From Linepithema humile (lineage: Eukaryota > Arthropoda > Insecta > Hymenoptera > Formicidae), in contig NC_090131.1 of the NCBI RefSeq assembly GCF_040581485.1, forward strand, positions 12,633,501 through 12,697,500: a stretch of 64,000 nucleotides of DNA, read 5' to 3'. The translations under genes were made by a program, and so were the position numbers. Below the pieces are notes generated by a model. It did no database searches. It had not been told where the DNA came from and saw only the letters and a program-made list of their open reading frames with translations. Shown here one piece after another: positions 33,267 through 42,293 of this stretch (within the stretch, counting starts at the first letter, position 1; each line of letters begins with the position of its first letter).

Positions 33267-33800
33267 ATGTCTGACGTACCAATTTTCGTCGATCTGCAAG
33301 GTTACGCGTTCAACAACATTTTTATTGTGAAAGAGGTAGCGGTACTTCGAGATGGCGAAACGTTATCTTATTACGTATTTCGTGAACACGTACCGTAGTA
33401 TTTGTTAACAAAATCGGAAAAATCGCTGGCGTGTTGGTTACGGATACACCACCACGGCTTCTAATGGGAAGATGGACACGTCTCGTACAGTCAGATAAAA
33501 AATCTTATCAACAATGCTATTGGTACGGAACAGCCTCCGATATACGTGAAAGGACTCGAGAAGAAAAAGTGGCTGTGCGAGATTTTGGAAGATGATGTAG
33601 AGATCGAAACGATCGATGTGGATTACGAAGATATCGCACGCCTGACGAACTTGGATGTAATCGGAACCTTGCGTTGTGGGTATCACACGAGACATTGCGC
33701 TATGCGGAATGTTTGCAAATTGTACAAGTGGTGTATGGGCGTATTGCCCAATGGATTGGGTTCGACTTGGTTAAAAGTTATGAAACCAATTTTGTGTTAG
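33267..33800 (+). pseudogene. Maverick conserved protein of unknown function, two stops
   Basis: The frame opens MSDVPIFVDLQGYAFNN, then passes TAG at 33396 and TAA near 33465 and continues as YVKGLEKKKWLCEIL, ETIDVDYEDI and HTRHCAMRNVCKLYKW, ending at 33798. FVDLQG at the start and the HCA-RNV-KL block at the end recur in many insect Maverick-associated proteins. The acidic motifs FVDxxG and DVDYED might fit an RNase H-fold nuclease, but this is a guess. It follows the capsid gene directly. Confidence 0.65.
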
Positions 33801-33897
33801 AAAAATATAATTTATTTTTCGTGTCAGAAAATGAGAGTATATGTACAAGTTGTGTTTGAATTAATTGATTGCGCCAGAGGCGCTTTCTTGGTAAAAG

Positions 33898-34710
33898 TGT
33901 AAGACCGAGAATTAAAAGAAAAATTGACGGGCGCGGTAAGAAATTACCGGCCGCGTCTTAGTATATTGAACGGGTCCTAAAAAGGACGGTTCAATTGAAT
34001 CTGCTCGTTGTAGCCCCTTTCCCGGCGTCGGTGGAACTCCGTTCGGGAAGTGGTCTTCCGTCTGACAACTGCTCTCTGAGCAGGCTCTGAGCGGCGAAGT
34101 TTGTATAGCCACGGAACGAGTCTTCGGTGTGCTGGTAACTGCAACCGTCTCGGCTCTCGGTATTACGGATTGCTCCGTGTATCGAGGAGAGAGAGGTCTC
34201 TGAATTCGTACGTCGCTTGGTACTAGAGTGTCCCTTGGTGGCCGAGTCAACCGGATGCAGAACTCTAGTGGAATTAGCTTCCAAGCTAGAGACTGAGGAG
34301 GTGACGGCGAAAATGGAGTATCCGCGGGCCGCTTGGTTGAAATGTGCGGCCGATGCTGGGACTCTGTTTTCCTGTTACGTGCCTTGCGAGGCAGCGTGAG
34401 AAAAACTGCGAGACAATATGCCTCTGGTTAAATTCTGCTAAAGCAGAGTACGACTCAGATCAAGGGTCTTTGGAGAGAGCTCGCCTTGAAGCGAGTGAGT
34501 GAGGAAAGATCTGCGGAGCAGCTCTTTTATATCTCTTCGATCGAAGCTTGATCGCGAGAAAGCTCTTCACCGCCTGCGCAACCTGGCGGTGTCTCCGCAA
34601 GCTCATAACTCGGTAGAAGGCCTGCGGCGCGTAGCGGCGCCGCGGCGTATTATGCCGCGTCAGTGCAGCGGTGTGGCGGTGAGCCGCCACATGGTGGTTT
34701 GAGCGTAACA
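33898..34710. mobile_element. Probable solo LTR (813 bp)
   Basis: A GC-rich block starts TGTAAGACC and ends GCGTAACA, contrasting with AT-rich flanks. A TTTTATAT box lies at about 34525. Flanking tetranucleotides are AAAG and AACG, one mismatch, so the duplication is imperfect. No coding frame is credible. Confidence 0.45.
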
Positions 34711-34849
34711 AACGTGTAAAACAACTATGATTTATGCTAATAAAATGATGTATATCACACTTGTATGACTTTTATTCCACCTTTTACCCGCTACATAATC
34801 CACCATGTAATATGACCTATCGCCTATCTCATGAGATATAATATATTAT

Positions 34850-35115
34850 TATTTGTAAGAACGTCTATCGAACACCTATCGAACACCTATCGAACGTCTT
34901 TGAACGTCTATTGAACATCTATGGAACATCTATCGAACGTCTCTCGTACGTCTATCAAACGTCTATTGTACGTTTTTGAACGTCTATTGTACGTCTTTGA
35001 ACGTCAATCGAACGTCTTTAACGTATTGTTGAACATCTTATGTACATCTTTTGTACATCTTTTCAACATTACTTAAACCACTTTTAACATCTATCGAACG
35101 TATTTTAACGTTTAT
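34850..35115. repeat. Degenerate 11-bp repeats (GAACGTCTATC)
   Basis: About twenty imperfect copies of GAACGTCTATC or GAACATCTTTT run through this block and reappear at 35400-35470, on both sides of the small gene at 35224. They could be an enhancer-like region; nothing is coded. Confidence 0.6.
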
Positions 35116-35150
35116 TACTACAGCGAAATTGACGTTTTTGCGTCGAGCTG

Positions 35151-35159
35151 TATATAAGG
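35151..35159 (+). promoter_or_regulatory. TATATAAGG box of the small gene
   Basis: The same 9-mer as at 22471. TCAGT at 35180 is 25-30 nt downstream, the right place for an arthropod initiator. Confidence 0.55.
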
Positions 35160-35223
35160 TGTGCGGAAGAGAGTAATTTATCAGTTCAAAGTGTGCACGC
35201 GGTGGAGAAAAAAAGTATAGAAA

Positions 35224-35370
35224 ATGGAGCGTGATCAGAATAGAAAAAATTCCAAATACGAGAAGTGTAAGGATTGCGGAGTGTACCACAAGCCGATAGC
35301 TGTGGTCGAGCCTCGTCCGAGAGGGACTCAAGCACCTCCCGTCCCCCCTCGTAATCGTGAAAGGCGTTAA
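35224..35370 (+). CDS. Small 48-residue Maverick gene, unknown function
   Basis: ATG at 35224, TAA at 35368. The protein is basic and Pro-rich, starts MERDQNRKNSKYEKCKDCG and has one CKDC pair. Support comes from context: a TATATAAGG box at 35151, an initiator-like TCAGT at 35180 and a good spacing to the ATG. I do not recognise a family. It lies in the accessory part of the Maverick past the capsid genes. Confidence 0.45.
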   Translation: MERDQNRKNSKYEKCKDCGVYHKPIAVVEPRPRGTQAPPVPPRNRERR

Positions 35371-35593
35371 AGGCTCTAAATTCAGTTGAAACAATTTTTA
35401 AACATATATTATACATTAATTTAACATCTATGCAACGTCTTTTAACGTCTTTATCATACATCTTTTAACTTTTACTTTTCATAAGTGTAAAACAGCCTTG
35501 TGAAAGAAGAATTTCATGGGTGTCAAACTCATTATATGGAGTCGCTATGATATCTCTTATGAGATTTGTTTATCCCGCAGTAGTTTATACTAT

Positions 35594-35742
35594 TAGCGTT
35601 TTCGAATAAACGGGGTTTGAACGATCTAGGGTTGATTAATCACTATTTTACTATAAATGCAAGTCTTTCATTGGTGGAGAGGTTGCAATGACGTCATTAA
35701 CCAATCTTGGGTCGTTCAAACCTCGTTTACTCGAAAACGCTA
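35594..35742. mobile_element. 149-bp MITE with TAGCGTTTTCGA ends
   Basis: Inverted ends of about 30 bp (TAGCGTTTTCGAATAAACG and its mirror) are flanked by TAT on both sides. The surrounding sequence (35530-35590 and 35785-35850) is a direct repeat, so this insertion lies in a duplicated stretch. Confidence 0.65.
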
Positions 35743-35968
35743 TATGAGTGTAAGATACCCTCGAGTATTTACGAAGATTTTATCTTATGGAATCGCTATG
35801 ATATCTGTTATGAGAATTGTTTATCCCGCAGTAGTTTATACTAGATCTATCAAACACCTATCGACCGATATTCGGTTACTCGGTTTATGAATAAGAGTTA
35901 AACAGCCTCGTAACAGAAATATTCACGGGTGTCGTCTGCTGGAAATTTTAAATACACAGTTCCAGCAG

Positions 35969-36160
35969 ATGGAATGTGATGCGGCGTGCACCGCGGTAGT
36001 ATTGCAGGCGGCGGCGGGAGCGCTTTCTGCGGACGATGATGTGCAACCGTAAGTATTACATTCAATAAGTATCATGCTTAATATTTTCGGATTATTAATA
36101 AAATTTTTTCTGTTTCAGATGATGGACTCGCGGATTATTATATCTTTTCTCTATATTATT
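35969..36160 (+). pseudogene. Decayed transposase first exons (possibly PIF/Harbinger)
   Basis: ATG at 35969 opens an Ala-rich frame ending in DDDV before a GTAAGT donor (36049). An acceptor TTTCAG (36117-36118) follows a 70-bp intron, and the next exon starts with a stop followed by WTRGLLY. Ala-rich, acid-run N termini followed by W-x-R are typical of PIF/Harbinger transposases, which suggests a fossil. A (CA)n tract ends it. Confidence 0.3.
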
Positions 36161-36163
36161 TTA

Positions 36164-36166
<3 letters not shown>

Positions 36167-36202
<36 letters not shown>
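36167..36202. repeat. (CA)n microsatellite
   Basis: About 18 CA units. The block TACTCTTTGTATTCCAAAAAA that follows is repeated at 37322-37342. Confidence 0.9.
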
Positions 36203-36206
<4 letters not shown>

Positions 36207-36225
36207 TCTTTGTATTCCAAAAAAT

Positions 36226-37275
36226 TGTAACGGTGCGTATTTTCACGCCTCACGGACGGTGCGTAACGATGCGGAATTTCGACGGTATGCGGATTTTTCG
36301 ATGCGGAATTACGACGGTGCGTAGTTAGCGAAGCGGATTCTTACGACGCGGAATAACTCGTCGGTTTGCCAGAATTCGTTCGTGTGGTTTATCGGGAGAC
36401 TCCAAATTAACAAAAATAATTTAAAGAAAAATAAATATTTATTCAATAGAGCATTTGGATTAATAATATAATTATAAAAGAAAATAGTAACAACGAGTAC
36501 ATGAGTTTTTCTGTAACGGTCTAATATCTTAACGGTATAATCGGATACAACTATCGGAAATAAATATTTTAATACTGAGTAGACTGCGTAGTTTATTTAA
36601 CGTGTCGCGCGTTTGGCCGCAATTTAAATAATTATGAACATGATTAATCCTATTTAATTCTAAATCGGTCGGTTCGTACGGTACGGAGCAAAGTAATAAA
36701 AAATAAGTGATACTGCGTATATCCGAGCCCTGCTGAGTCGTCGACGGTTGCCGGTGCGCTGTGTCCAAAGACAGTGAGAGACTTCTCTCGTGCGAGGGAT
36801 ATCGGAAGTCGAACGCCGGGAACACCCGACCGAGGCAGAGAACGCCCTACCCCTAGAACGACGGGAAGTCGGAAGTCGAACGCCGGGAACACCCGACCGA
36901 GGCAGAGAACGCCCTGCCCCTAGAACGACGAGGTATAGGAAGTCGAACGCCGGGAACACACGACCGAAGCAGAGAACGCCCTGCTCCTAGAACGATTATC
37001 GGGATGGGAGCAAGTACGACCGAAGCTTCAGAGTGCGTCCTGAGGGCTTGTCCGAGTCGTACTCGGGGGAATGGTCTTGATCTGTTTCGCGAGCCGGCTT
37101 TTATACCGGTCGCGCTACCCCCACTTGGGGTGCTACCCTACCCGGCAGCTACCCCACCCGGCAGCTACCCCTTTTCGAGCTTTTACCCTCGAGTTGGGGG
37201 ATCGGAATGCGGCCCTAAATGGGGGGTGCTCACGTGGAGCCCGCATGACGCTTAGTAACAGCGCGTGCTGTTACA
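36226..37275. mobile_element. Solo LTR, 1,050 bp, AAAT duplication
   Basis: It starts TGTAACGG and ends GCTGTTACA, with AAAT on both sides (36222-36225 and 37276-37279), a 4-bp duplication as for Gypsy elements. It contains three tandem units of about 66 bp (36807-36990) and a TTTATACC box near 37099. It inserted into an AT-rich direct repeat whose second copy is at 37316-37360. Confidence 0.8.
36807..36990. repeat. About 66-bp tandem repeat, three copies, in the solo LTR
   Basis: Each unit contains GAAGTCGAACGCCGGGAACA followed by CCGA, GCAGAGAACGCCCT and CTAGAACGA. Confidence 0.85.
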
Positions 37276-37546
37276 AAATATTAATAAATTTTATAATTTA
37301 ATTATATTATTATTTTACACACATACTCTTTGTATTCCAAAAAAAATATTAATAAATTTTATATTTTAAATTATATTATTATTGTTTTTTCCTCCTTATT
37401 TTTCCTCTTATCCTAAAAATATCATTAGAAATAAGTTTATACTATAGACAGTTAATTTAACAATATATTTCAAATAAATTTTGTTATAAAATATAGCGCT
37501 TTTTAACCTTTTTCCCATCTTTAAGTTAGAAATAAGTTTATACTAT
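37276..37546. repeat. AT-rich tandem block left of Gypsy-2
   Basis: Repeats of AGAAATAAGTTTATACTATAGACAG with TTTTTCCTCCTTATTTTTCC. The same units continue right of Gypsy-2 at 56694-56880, showing that Gypsy-2 inserted inside this array. No gene. Confidence 0.75.
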
Positions 37547-38877
37547 TGTTACGTCCTGATCAGACTACACGATTCTTTTCTTTTCATTAAATACCAGACC
37601 TAGTAAACGCGGAACCAACAAAACTCTTAAGAAATATTATAACGCCAGAGCTGTTTTTCTCATGAGACACCAGGAGCTCGAATCTTCTCACGGAGAAAAA
37701 TAGCATGGATATTTCAAAATACCTTGGCCGCTCAGCGTGCCTATCGTCGCCAGAAAAACCGTAAAAGTCAAAACTTCGCGGTAGCTGGAGTCCTTAACCG
37801 ACTCCAGACGGTTAGAGTAAGAGATAAAAAGAAAAAACTGGCACCAACTAGTCATACTCTTGGATTCCACCTACGGGAACTCTAGCTAGTAGATAGGGTT
37901 TTACCGAGTAACGATCGGGGAATGACCGCAGTCGCATGCCGAGAAGGCGCGACACCTGATACGGCGCACGTGTTTAGTAGGTCTGGGAAACCGAGATGCA
38001 TTAGTCGCACTCTCCACGCGACACCAAGGGCACGCGACAGTCGTAAACTGTCAAATTTATTAGATCAGTGACCCAAGGCTTTGCGAACTTATATACCGAT
38101 TCTTAACCACCCAATCCGAAAGCCGAGAATCGGGGCAAGCACTTCTATAGACCACCCATCATTCCATCGTATGGTCTAAAGACTACGCCCACCCAGATCT
38201 TAAGACACTGAGATGCACCCCACCTATACTAATTAACACCAACCGGGTTACGCCACCTCAAAAACCTACCCCCATCATATATGGACCCGAAACGACGCTA
38301 TTCCTTATTCGTTAGGGCCTCTTTCTTCCTATCTCATTTCAAGTAACCTAGTCATCTAAACCCAATCCTATTAGCTAAAAATGACGCCATCCTCCCCCAC
38401 ATTAAAAATTTTCTCGCAAGACTAATTCCTATTCGATCCCCGCTCCAAAAACCTAAGATTTTCCAAAGGGATCTACCCCAAAGAAAAAGTATAAAAACCC
38501 GTGTTCTGGTGGCTCCGGACACAATCACACACAGTTTTTCAAGCAGTTTTGCGCAGTTATTCCGTTTAGCTCAAACAGTTTTTCGAGTAGTTCGGGGGCG
38601 CGAATCAAAGAGTAAAGTCAGTTGATACCTTGTCGCGATCGTCTCGTGGTGCATCTCAAGTAGAAGGCCCATCACCCTGACGACACCATCCCGCAGTAGG
38701 GTGCCCACTCGTTTACAAAAGGGTCCGACGCCTATACAACACCTTCCCTCAACGGGGCGCCTGCTCAGAACCACCGAATATATTCAACGCGATCCGAAAC
38801 TACTCTGCAACGAGTAAGTCAGTTCATTTCTCTTTATTTTATTATTTCTTCTGTCCTCCCTCCGGAAAAATAAAACA

Positions 38878-38927
<50 letters not shown>

Positions 38928-39316
38928 TGAAAAATACACTAATAGAAATATAAAACACGTGTGAATAAGAGTTGAGTTTTGTATCGTAATTATAAATTTA
39001 ATCGAATTAAAATGTTGTCTTTAGTAAATTAAACTTTGTTCTTTTTTTTATTTAACCACACCCTCCTCGTTCGTCACCCCCTCACACCTTCCCTCTCAAA
39101 TTGCGCACAAAGGTTCCGTCCCGGGTAATAGGGATTCAATTCCTTGACCCAAAAAGGGAACCACGAGCGGTTGACTTGTTGACGGAGTAAAAACGACTCT
39201 TCCAGTCGCTGACCCGTCGCAAGTCCTAAACGTGCCGCTCGGCTCGTGCGGTCAGGTCCGTTTACGTCGATCGCCGAGCCCAACGAAAAAAATTCTACAT
39301 CTATCAGGACGTAACA
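37547..39316 (+). repeat. Gypsy-2 5' LTR
   Basis: 1,770 bp, TGTTACGTCC...GGACGTAACA. TATA box TATAAAAA at 38490-38497; a start site near 38525 is likely. AATAAA at about 38865 and a (CA)n tract at 38878-38924 follow. No coding sequence. Confidence 0.95.
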
Positions 39317-39339
39317 GACTTGATAGAAAGAATAAAAAT

Positions 39340-39357
39340 TGGGGGCTCGTCCGGGAT
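39340..39357 (+). promoter_or_regulatory. Gypsy-2 primer-binding site for tRNA-Pro
   Basis: TGGGGGCTCGTCCGGGAT is the 18-nt complement of the 3' end of tRNA-Pro, the same site used by murine leukaemia viruses. It begins 23 nt after the LTR end, whereas most LTR elements have 0-10 nt. Confidence 0.8.
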
Positions 39358-39373
39358 GAAAAGTGCAATTTTT

Positions 39374-39384
39374 GAGAGGTAGGA
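39374..39384 (+). promoter_or_regulatory. Candidate splice donor ahead of gag
   Basis: GAGAG/GTAGGA lies just before the gag ATG (GT at 39379-39380). It could be spliced to the acceptors at 50417 and 52648 to make env and Tudor messages. Weak consensus; inferred. Confidence 0.35.
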
Positions 39385-40977
39385 ATGACAACGAGGTCTA
39401 ACTCCGATAAAGATAAAATAGAAGAACAATTTAATGCCGCAATAAAAAACAAAAAGAAAACTAAATCAGATACATTAGATACACTTCACACATCCACTCC
39501 AGCAGCCTCCTCCGCTCGCGTCCCTAAACGAATTAAATTCAACGCTAACGAACCTGAAATTGAAGCGTTTTTAGTGGAACCTAGTGCTCCCGAGTACGGT
39601 TCCGACGATTCTGGTGACGAGACTATTAGACCGTGTGGTGAGAACGAACACTTAAATTTTAAACTAAGTCCAAGTGACAGTAAAAGGGTGAAAAATATGG
39701 CGCAAGGTAATCCGTTTGCTACCCTAAAATACGCGGTCGAAGCCGTTCCATTTTTCGACGGAAAAAATATCCCATTAAATTATTTTATCGAAGGATGCGA
39801 AGAGGCAAAGTCTATGTTGCCCTATGAAGCAGAGCCTCAATTTACTAAAATTTTACGAACGCGAATAGTAGGCGAGGCGCGACGAACAATTAGAGATCAA
39901 GATTTCGAAACAGTAGCTCAGTTAACTAAATATCTAAAACAAATTTACGGCGGATCTAAAAATGTGTATCAGTTACAGGGAGAATTAGGAAACGTATATC
40001 AAAAGAATGACGAGGATGTCGTCACTTATGCTAATCGTGTAAAACTCTTAGGAAAACAGATACGAGAAGCCTATCGTAGTTCAGAACACGCGTTAACAGA
40101 TCACGACGTGCGAGCATCTTTAGAAAAAGACATGTGTAAATGTTTCATCCGAGGCCTAAAACCCGAAATCGAGCAGAGGATCGCTCGAAACTTAGACGTA
40201 CAAGCGACTGTAACAGATGCCCTACGGATAGAAAGAGAGCTTCGTGCTATTACAGATTTACGACATGGACCTGCTAACTCCGACCGAAATAATGTACAGG
40301 AAAATCGTTCCAGAATTTGTCAAATTTGCTTTAAAATTGGCCACTCAGCAGCTAATTGTAGAAAACTTATGCAAATGGCAGACTCTTTTAAACAAAATAA
40401 TTTAGGCACTGAAATCCTAATTTGCCAGATTTGTAAAAAACGCGGACATAGTGCAGAAAAGTGTCGATTACGTGATCCTCAAGCTCAACGATCAATAAAT
40501 ATGGTGCAGGAAAATACCATAAAATGTCAATTATGTTTTAAACCGGGTCATAATGCAAAAAATTGCCGCCTAAATAATTCTAATAACCAAATAAGTAATT
40601 TTAACAATAAGATCTCCATAATTTGCCAGTGGTGCGACCGACCGGGCCATTCTGCCAATAATTGTTGGAAAAAACAAAACGAGCAAACAAATCTTAATAA
40701 TCAAAACAGAATTATCTGTCAAATTTGTAATAACTTGGGCCATACAGCTAAAAACTGCCGTTCAAATCCTAATCAACCAGCAAATTCTGCTGATGGAACG
40801 TTTTGCCGTTATTGTAAAGAAAACGGGCACCTAATTGAAAATTGTCAATTGCGCATTGCAAGTAATAATCGTAAAAGAGAAGGAAACACGGGAAATGGGA
40901 ACGGCCCCTCGAAATCGGGCGTACCGCAGGGGTCCGACCAGACCTTACGCCCGTCGACCTCACAGAAAAATGCGTAA
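39385..40977 (+). CDS. Gypsy-2 Gag with six zinc knuckles
   Basis: A 530-residue intact frame. The N terminus is Lys/Asp-rich and is followed by a capsid-like domain (about residues 115-300; FFDGKNIPLNYFIEGCEEAK, then DVVTYANRVKLLGKQ). Six CX2CX4HX4C knuckles follow: CQICFKIGHSAANC, CQICKKRGHSAEKC, CQLCFKPGHNAKNC, CQWCDRPGHSANNC, CQICNNLGHTAKNC and CRYCKENGHLIENC. Retroelement Gags usually have one or two. They would package RNA. The 3' end holds the candidate -1 frameshift site. Confidence 0.92.
   Translation: MTTRSNSDKDKIEEQFNAAIKNKKKTKSDTLDTLHTSTPAASSARVPKRIKFNANEPEIEAFLVEPSAPEYGSDDSGDETIRPCGENEHLNFKLSPSDSKRVKNMAQGNPFATLKYAVEAVPFFDGKNIPLNYFIEGCEEAKSMLPYEAEPQFTKILRTRIVGEARRTIRDQDFETVAQLTKYLKQIYGGSKNVYQLQGELGNVYQKNDEDVVTYANRVKLLGKQIREAYRSSEHALTDHDVRASLEKDMCKCFIRGLKPEIEQRIARNLDVQATVTDALRIERELRAITDLRHGPANSDRNNVQENRSRICQICFKIGHSAANCRKLMQMADSFKQNNLGTEILICQICKKRGHSAEKCRLRDPQAQRSINMVQENTIKCQLCFKPGHNAKNCRLNNSNNQISNFNNKISIICQWCDRPGHSANNCWKKQNEQTNLNNQNRIICQICNNLGHTAKNCRSNPNQPANSADGTFCRYCKENGHLIENCQLRIASNNRKREGNTGNGNGPSKSGVPQGSDQTLRPSTSQKNA
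40890..40936 (+). promoter_or_regulatory. Candidate -1 ribosomal frameshift signal, gag to pol
   Basis: G GGA AAT (40890-40896) is a heptamer of the X XXY YYZ type in the gag frame. After a 5-nt spacer comes a stem CGGCCCCT (40902-40909) with AGGGGTCCG (40928-40936), eight pairs with one bulged T. The pol frame is open from 40875 onward and overlaps gag to 40977. All parts are where a -1 signal requires them. Confidence 0.65.
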
Positions 40978-42293
40978 AAAGTGACCCTTCGGAAATTCGG
41001 CCCGTAACTGTAAATCTTAACAAACAGAGTCGCGTACCTACTGTCCAAATAAAAATTAACGAAATGATTTTGCCCATAACTTTTATGCTAGACACAGGTT
41101 CCGGTCCTAACATAATTAAGGAAAATTTTGTGCCTCAAAATTTAAATATTAATTATAATAACGTTTTACAGTTAAATGGTATAAATAATTACCCCGTTTA
41201 TACACTCGGAGAAATCGCTCTTACTCTTTTCGGCGAGTCAGTAAAATTCCACATAGTAGCCGATGACTTTCCGATTACGCAATCAGGAATATTAGGAAAC
41301 GATTTCTTTAAACAAACAGCTTCAACTATCGATTACGCACACGAACGACTAAACGTTTTTGGAAACTGCGTGACATTTTCTTCTCCAGAAACTATCGTAG
41401 CATCACCCAGATCAGAATCCTTGTTTTACGTGAGAATAAAAAATCCAGAAATAAAAGTAGGTTATTTACCAAAAATCAAATTAGCGCACGGAATATATTT
41501 GGGAGATACTATCGTGGAAAACGTGTCGGGAAAAGCTTATTTGAATGTCATAAGCACTTTGGACGAAGAAGTTGAAATTCGAGTGCCTACCCTTCGACTC
41601 AGGCCCCTGAGTGAACTGCTCGACGACCATAAAATTGATCTTAACCAGGATAGTTTAAGGAAAACGCAAGAGACGACGATACAACCTGAAAGCGACGAAA
41701 CTCTTAAGATGCAAAATGAATTTAACAACGATGAACTCGACGATAGAGACATTAATAACGTTAACATTATTAATAATAATGAAAAATTCGAAGATGGTAG
41801 TAAAAATAAAACTAAGATCAAAGTAAACAAAAATGATGACGTGTCAAATAATAAAATTAAAAGGGAAATTAAAAATAAAGATAAAATTGAAGATAAAGAT
41901 AAAATTAAAAATAACGTTGAAAATAAGAATGATCCTGAAAGTAGAGAGGGAAGTTGTCAAGTCCCTCCAAAATTATTGAACAATTCTAAAAACGGGGAGG
42001 AAAGCCGTCAAACCTCGTTAAAAGAAATGAGTGACTCTACATCCTTTGAAGGGAAAAGTTTCTGTACTTTTCCGAATCATCAAATCATTCCCGGAGGGGG
42101 AAGTTACCAAACCTCTCCAGACCCCGTCGGTTGCGAGGAGGGAAGTTACCAAACCTCGCTACGCAATTCGACACAATCTTCTTTTAAAAATATAAAAGGG
42201 AGAAGTTTTCTATCCTCCCTAAAAAATATAAAATTTCCAAAGGTTGGATCACTCTCGAAAATTAATGGAAAAGAAAATCAGGATACATATGTA
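40899..42293 (+). pseudogene. Gypsy-2 Pol, 5' part: protease and linker (interrupted by LINE)
   Basis: In the frame -1 to gag. The protease site LDTGSGPN is at about 41091. Then an Asn/Lys/Asp-rich linker of about 200 residues follows, with repeats of the type GSYQTS (41940-42230). The frame is cut at 42293 by an R1-like LINE insertion with target GGATACATATGTA and resumes at 46375. Protease would process Gag-Pol inside the particle. Confidence 0.85.
41945..42225 (+). repeat. Six spaced hairpins in the Gypsy-2 pol linker
   Basis: GAGGGAAGTT..CAAGTCCCTC, GAGGAAAGCCGTCAAACCTC, GAAGGGAAAAG..CTTTTCC, GGAGGGGGAAGTTACCAAACCTCTCC, GAGGAGGGAAGTTACCAAACCTCG and GGGAGAAG..CTATCCTCCC are each short stem-loops about 45-65 nt apart, with a similar loop. 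They encode GSYQTS-like repeats. Confidence 0.55.

Noticed and set aside
35038..35461. Minus-strand frames opposite the 48-residue gene
   Set aside because: They lie across degenerate repeats and have no supporting promoter.
37688..38774. Short frames in the Gypsy-2 LTR, repeated at 55063 and 55946
   Set aside because: They occur in both LTRs because the LTRs are identical; no family match.
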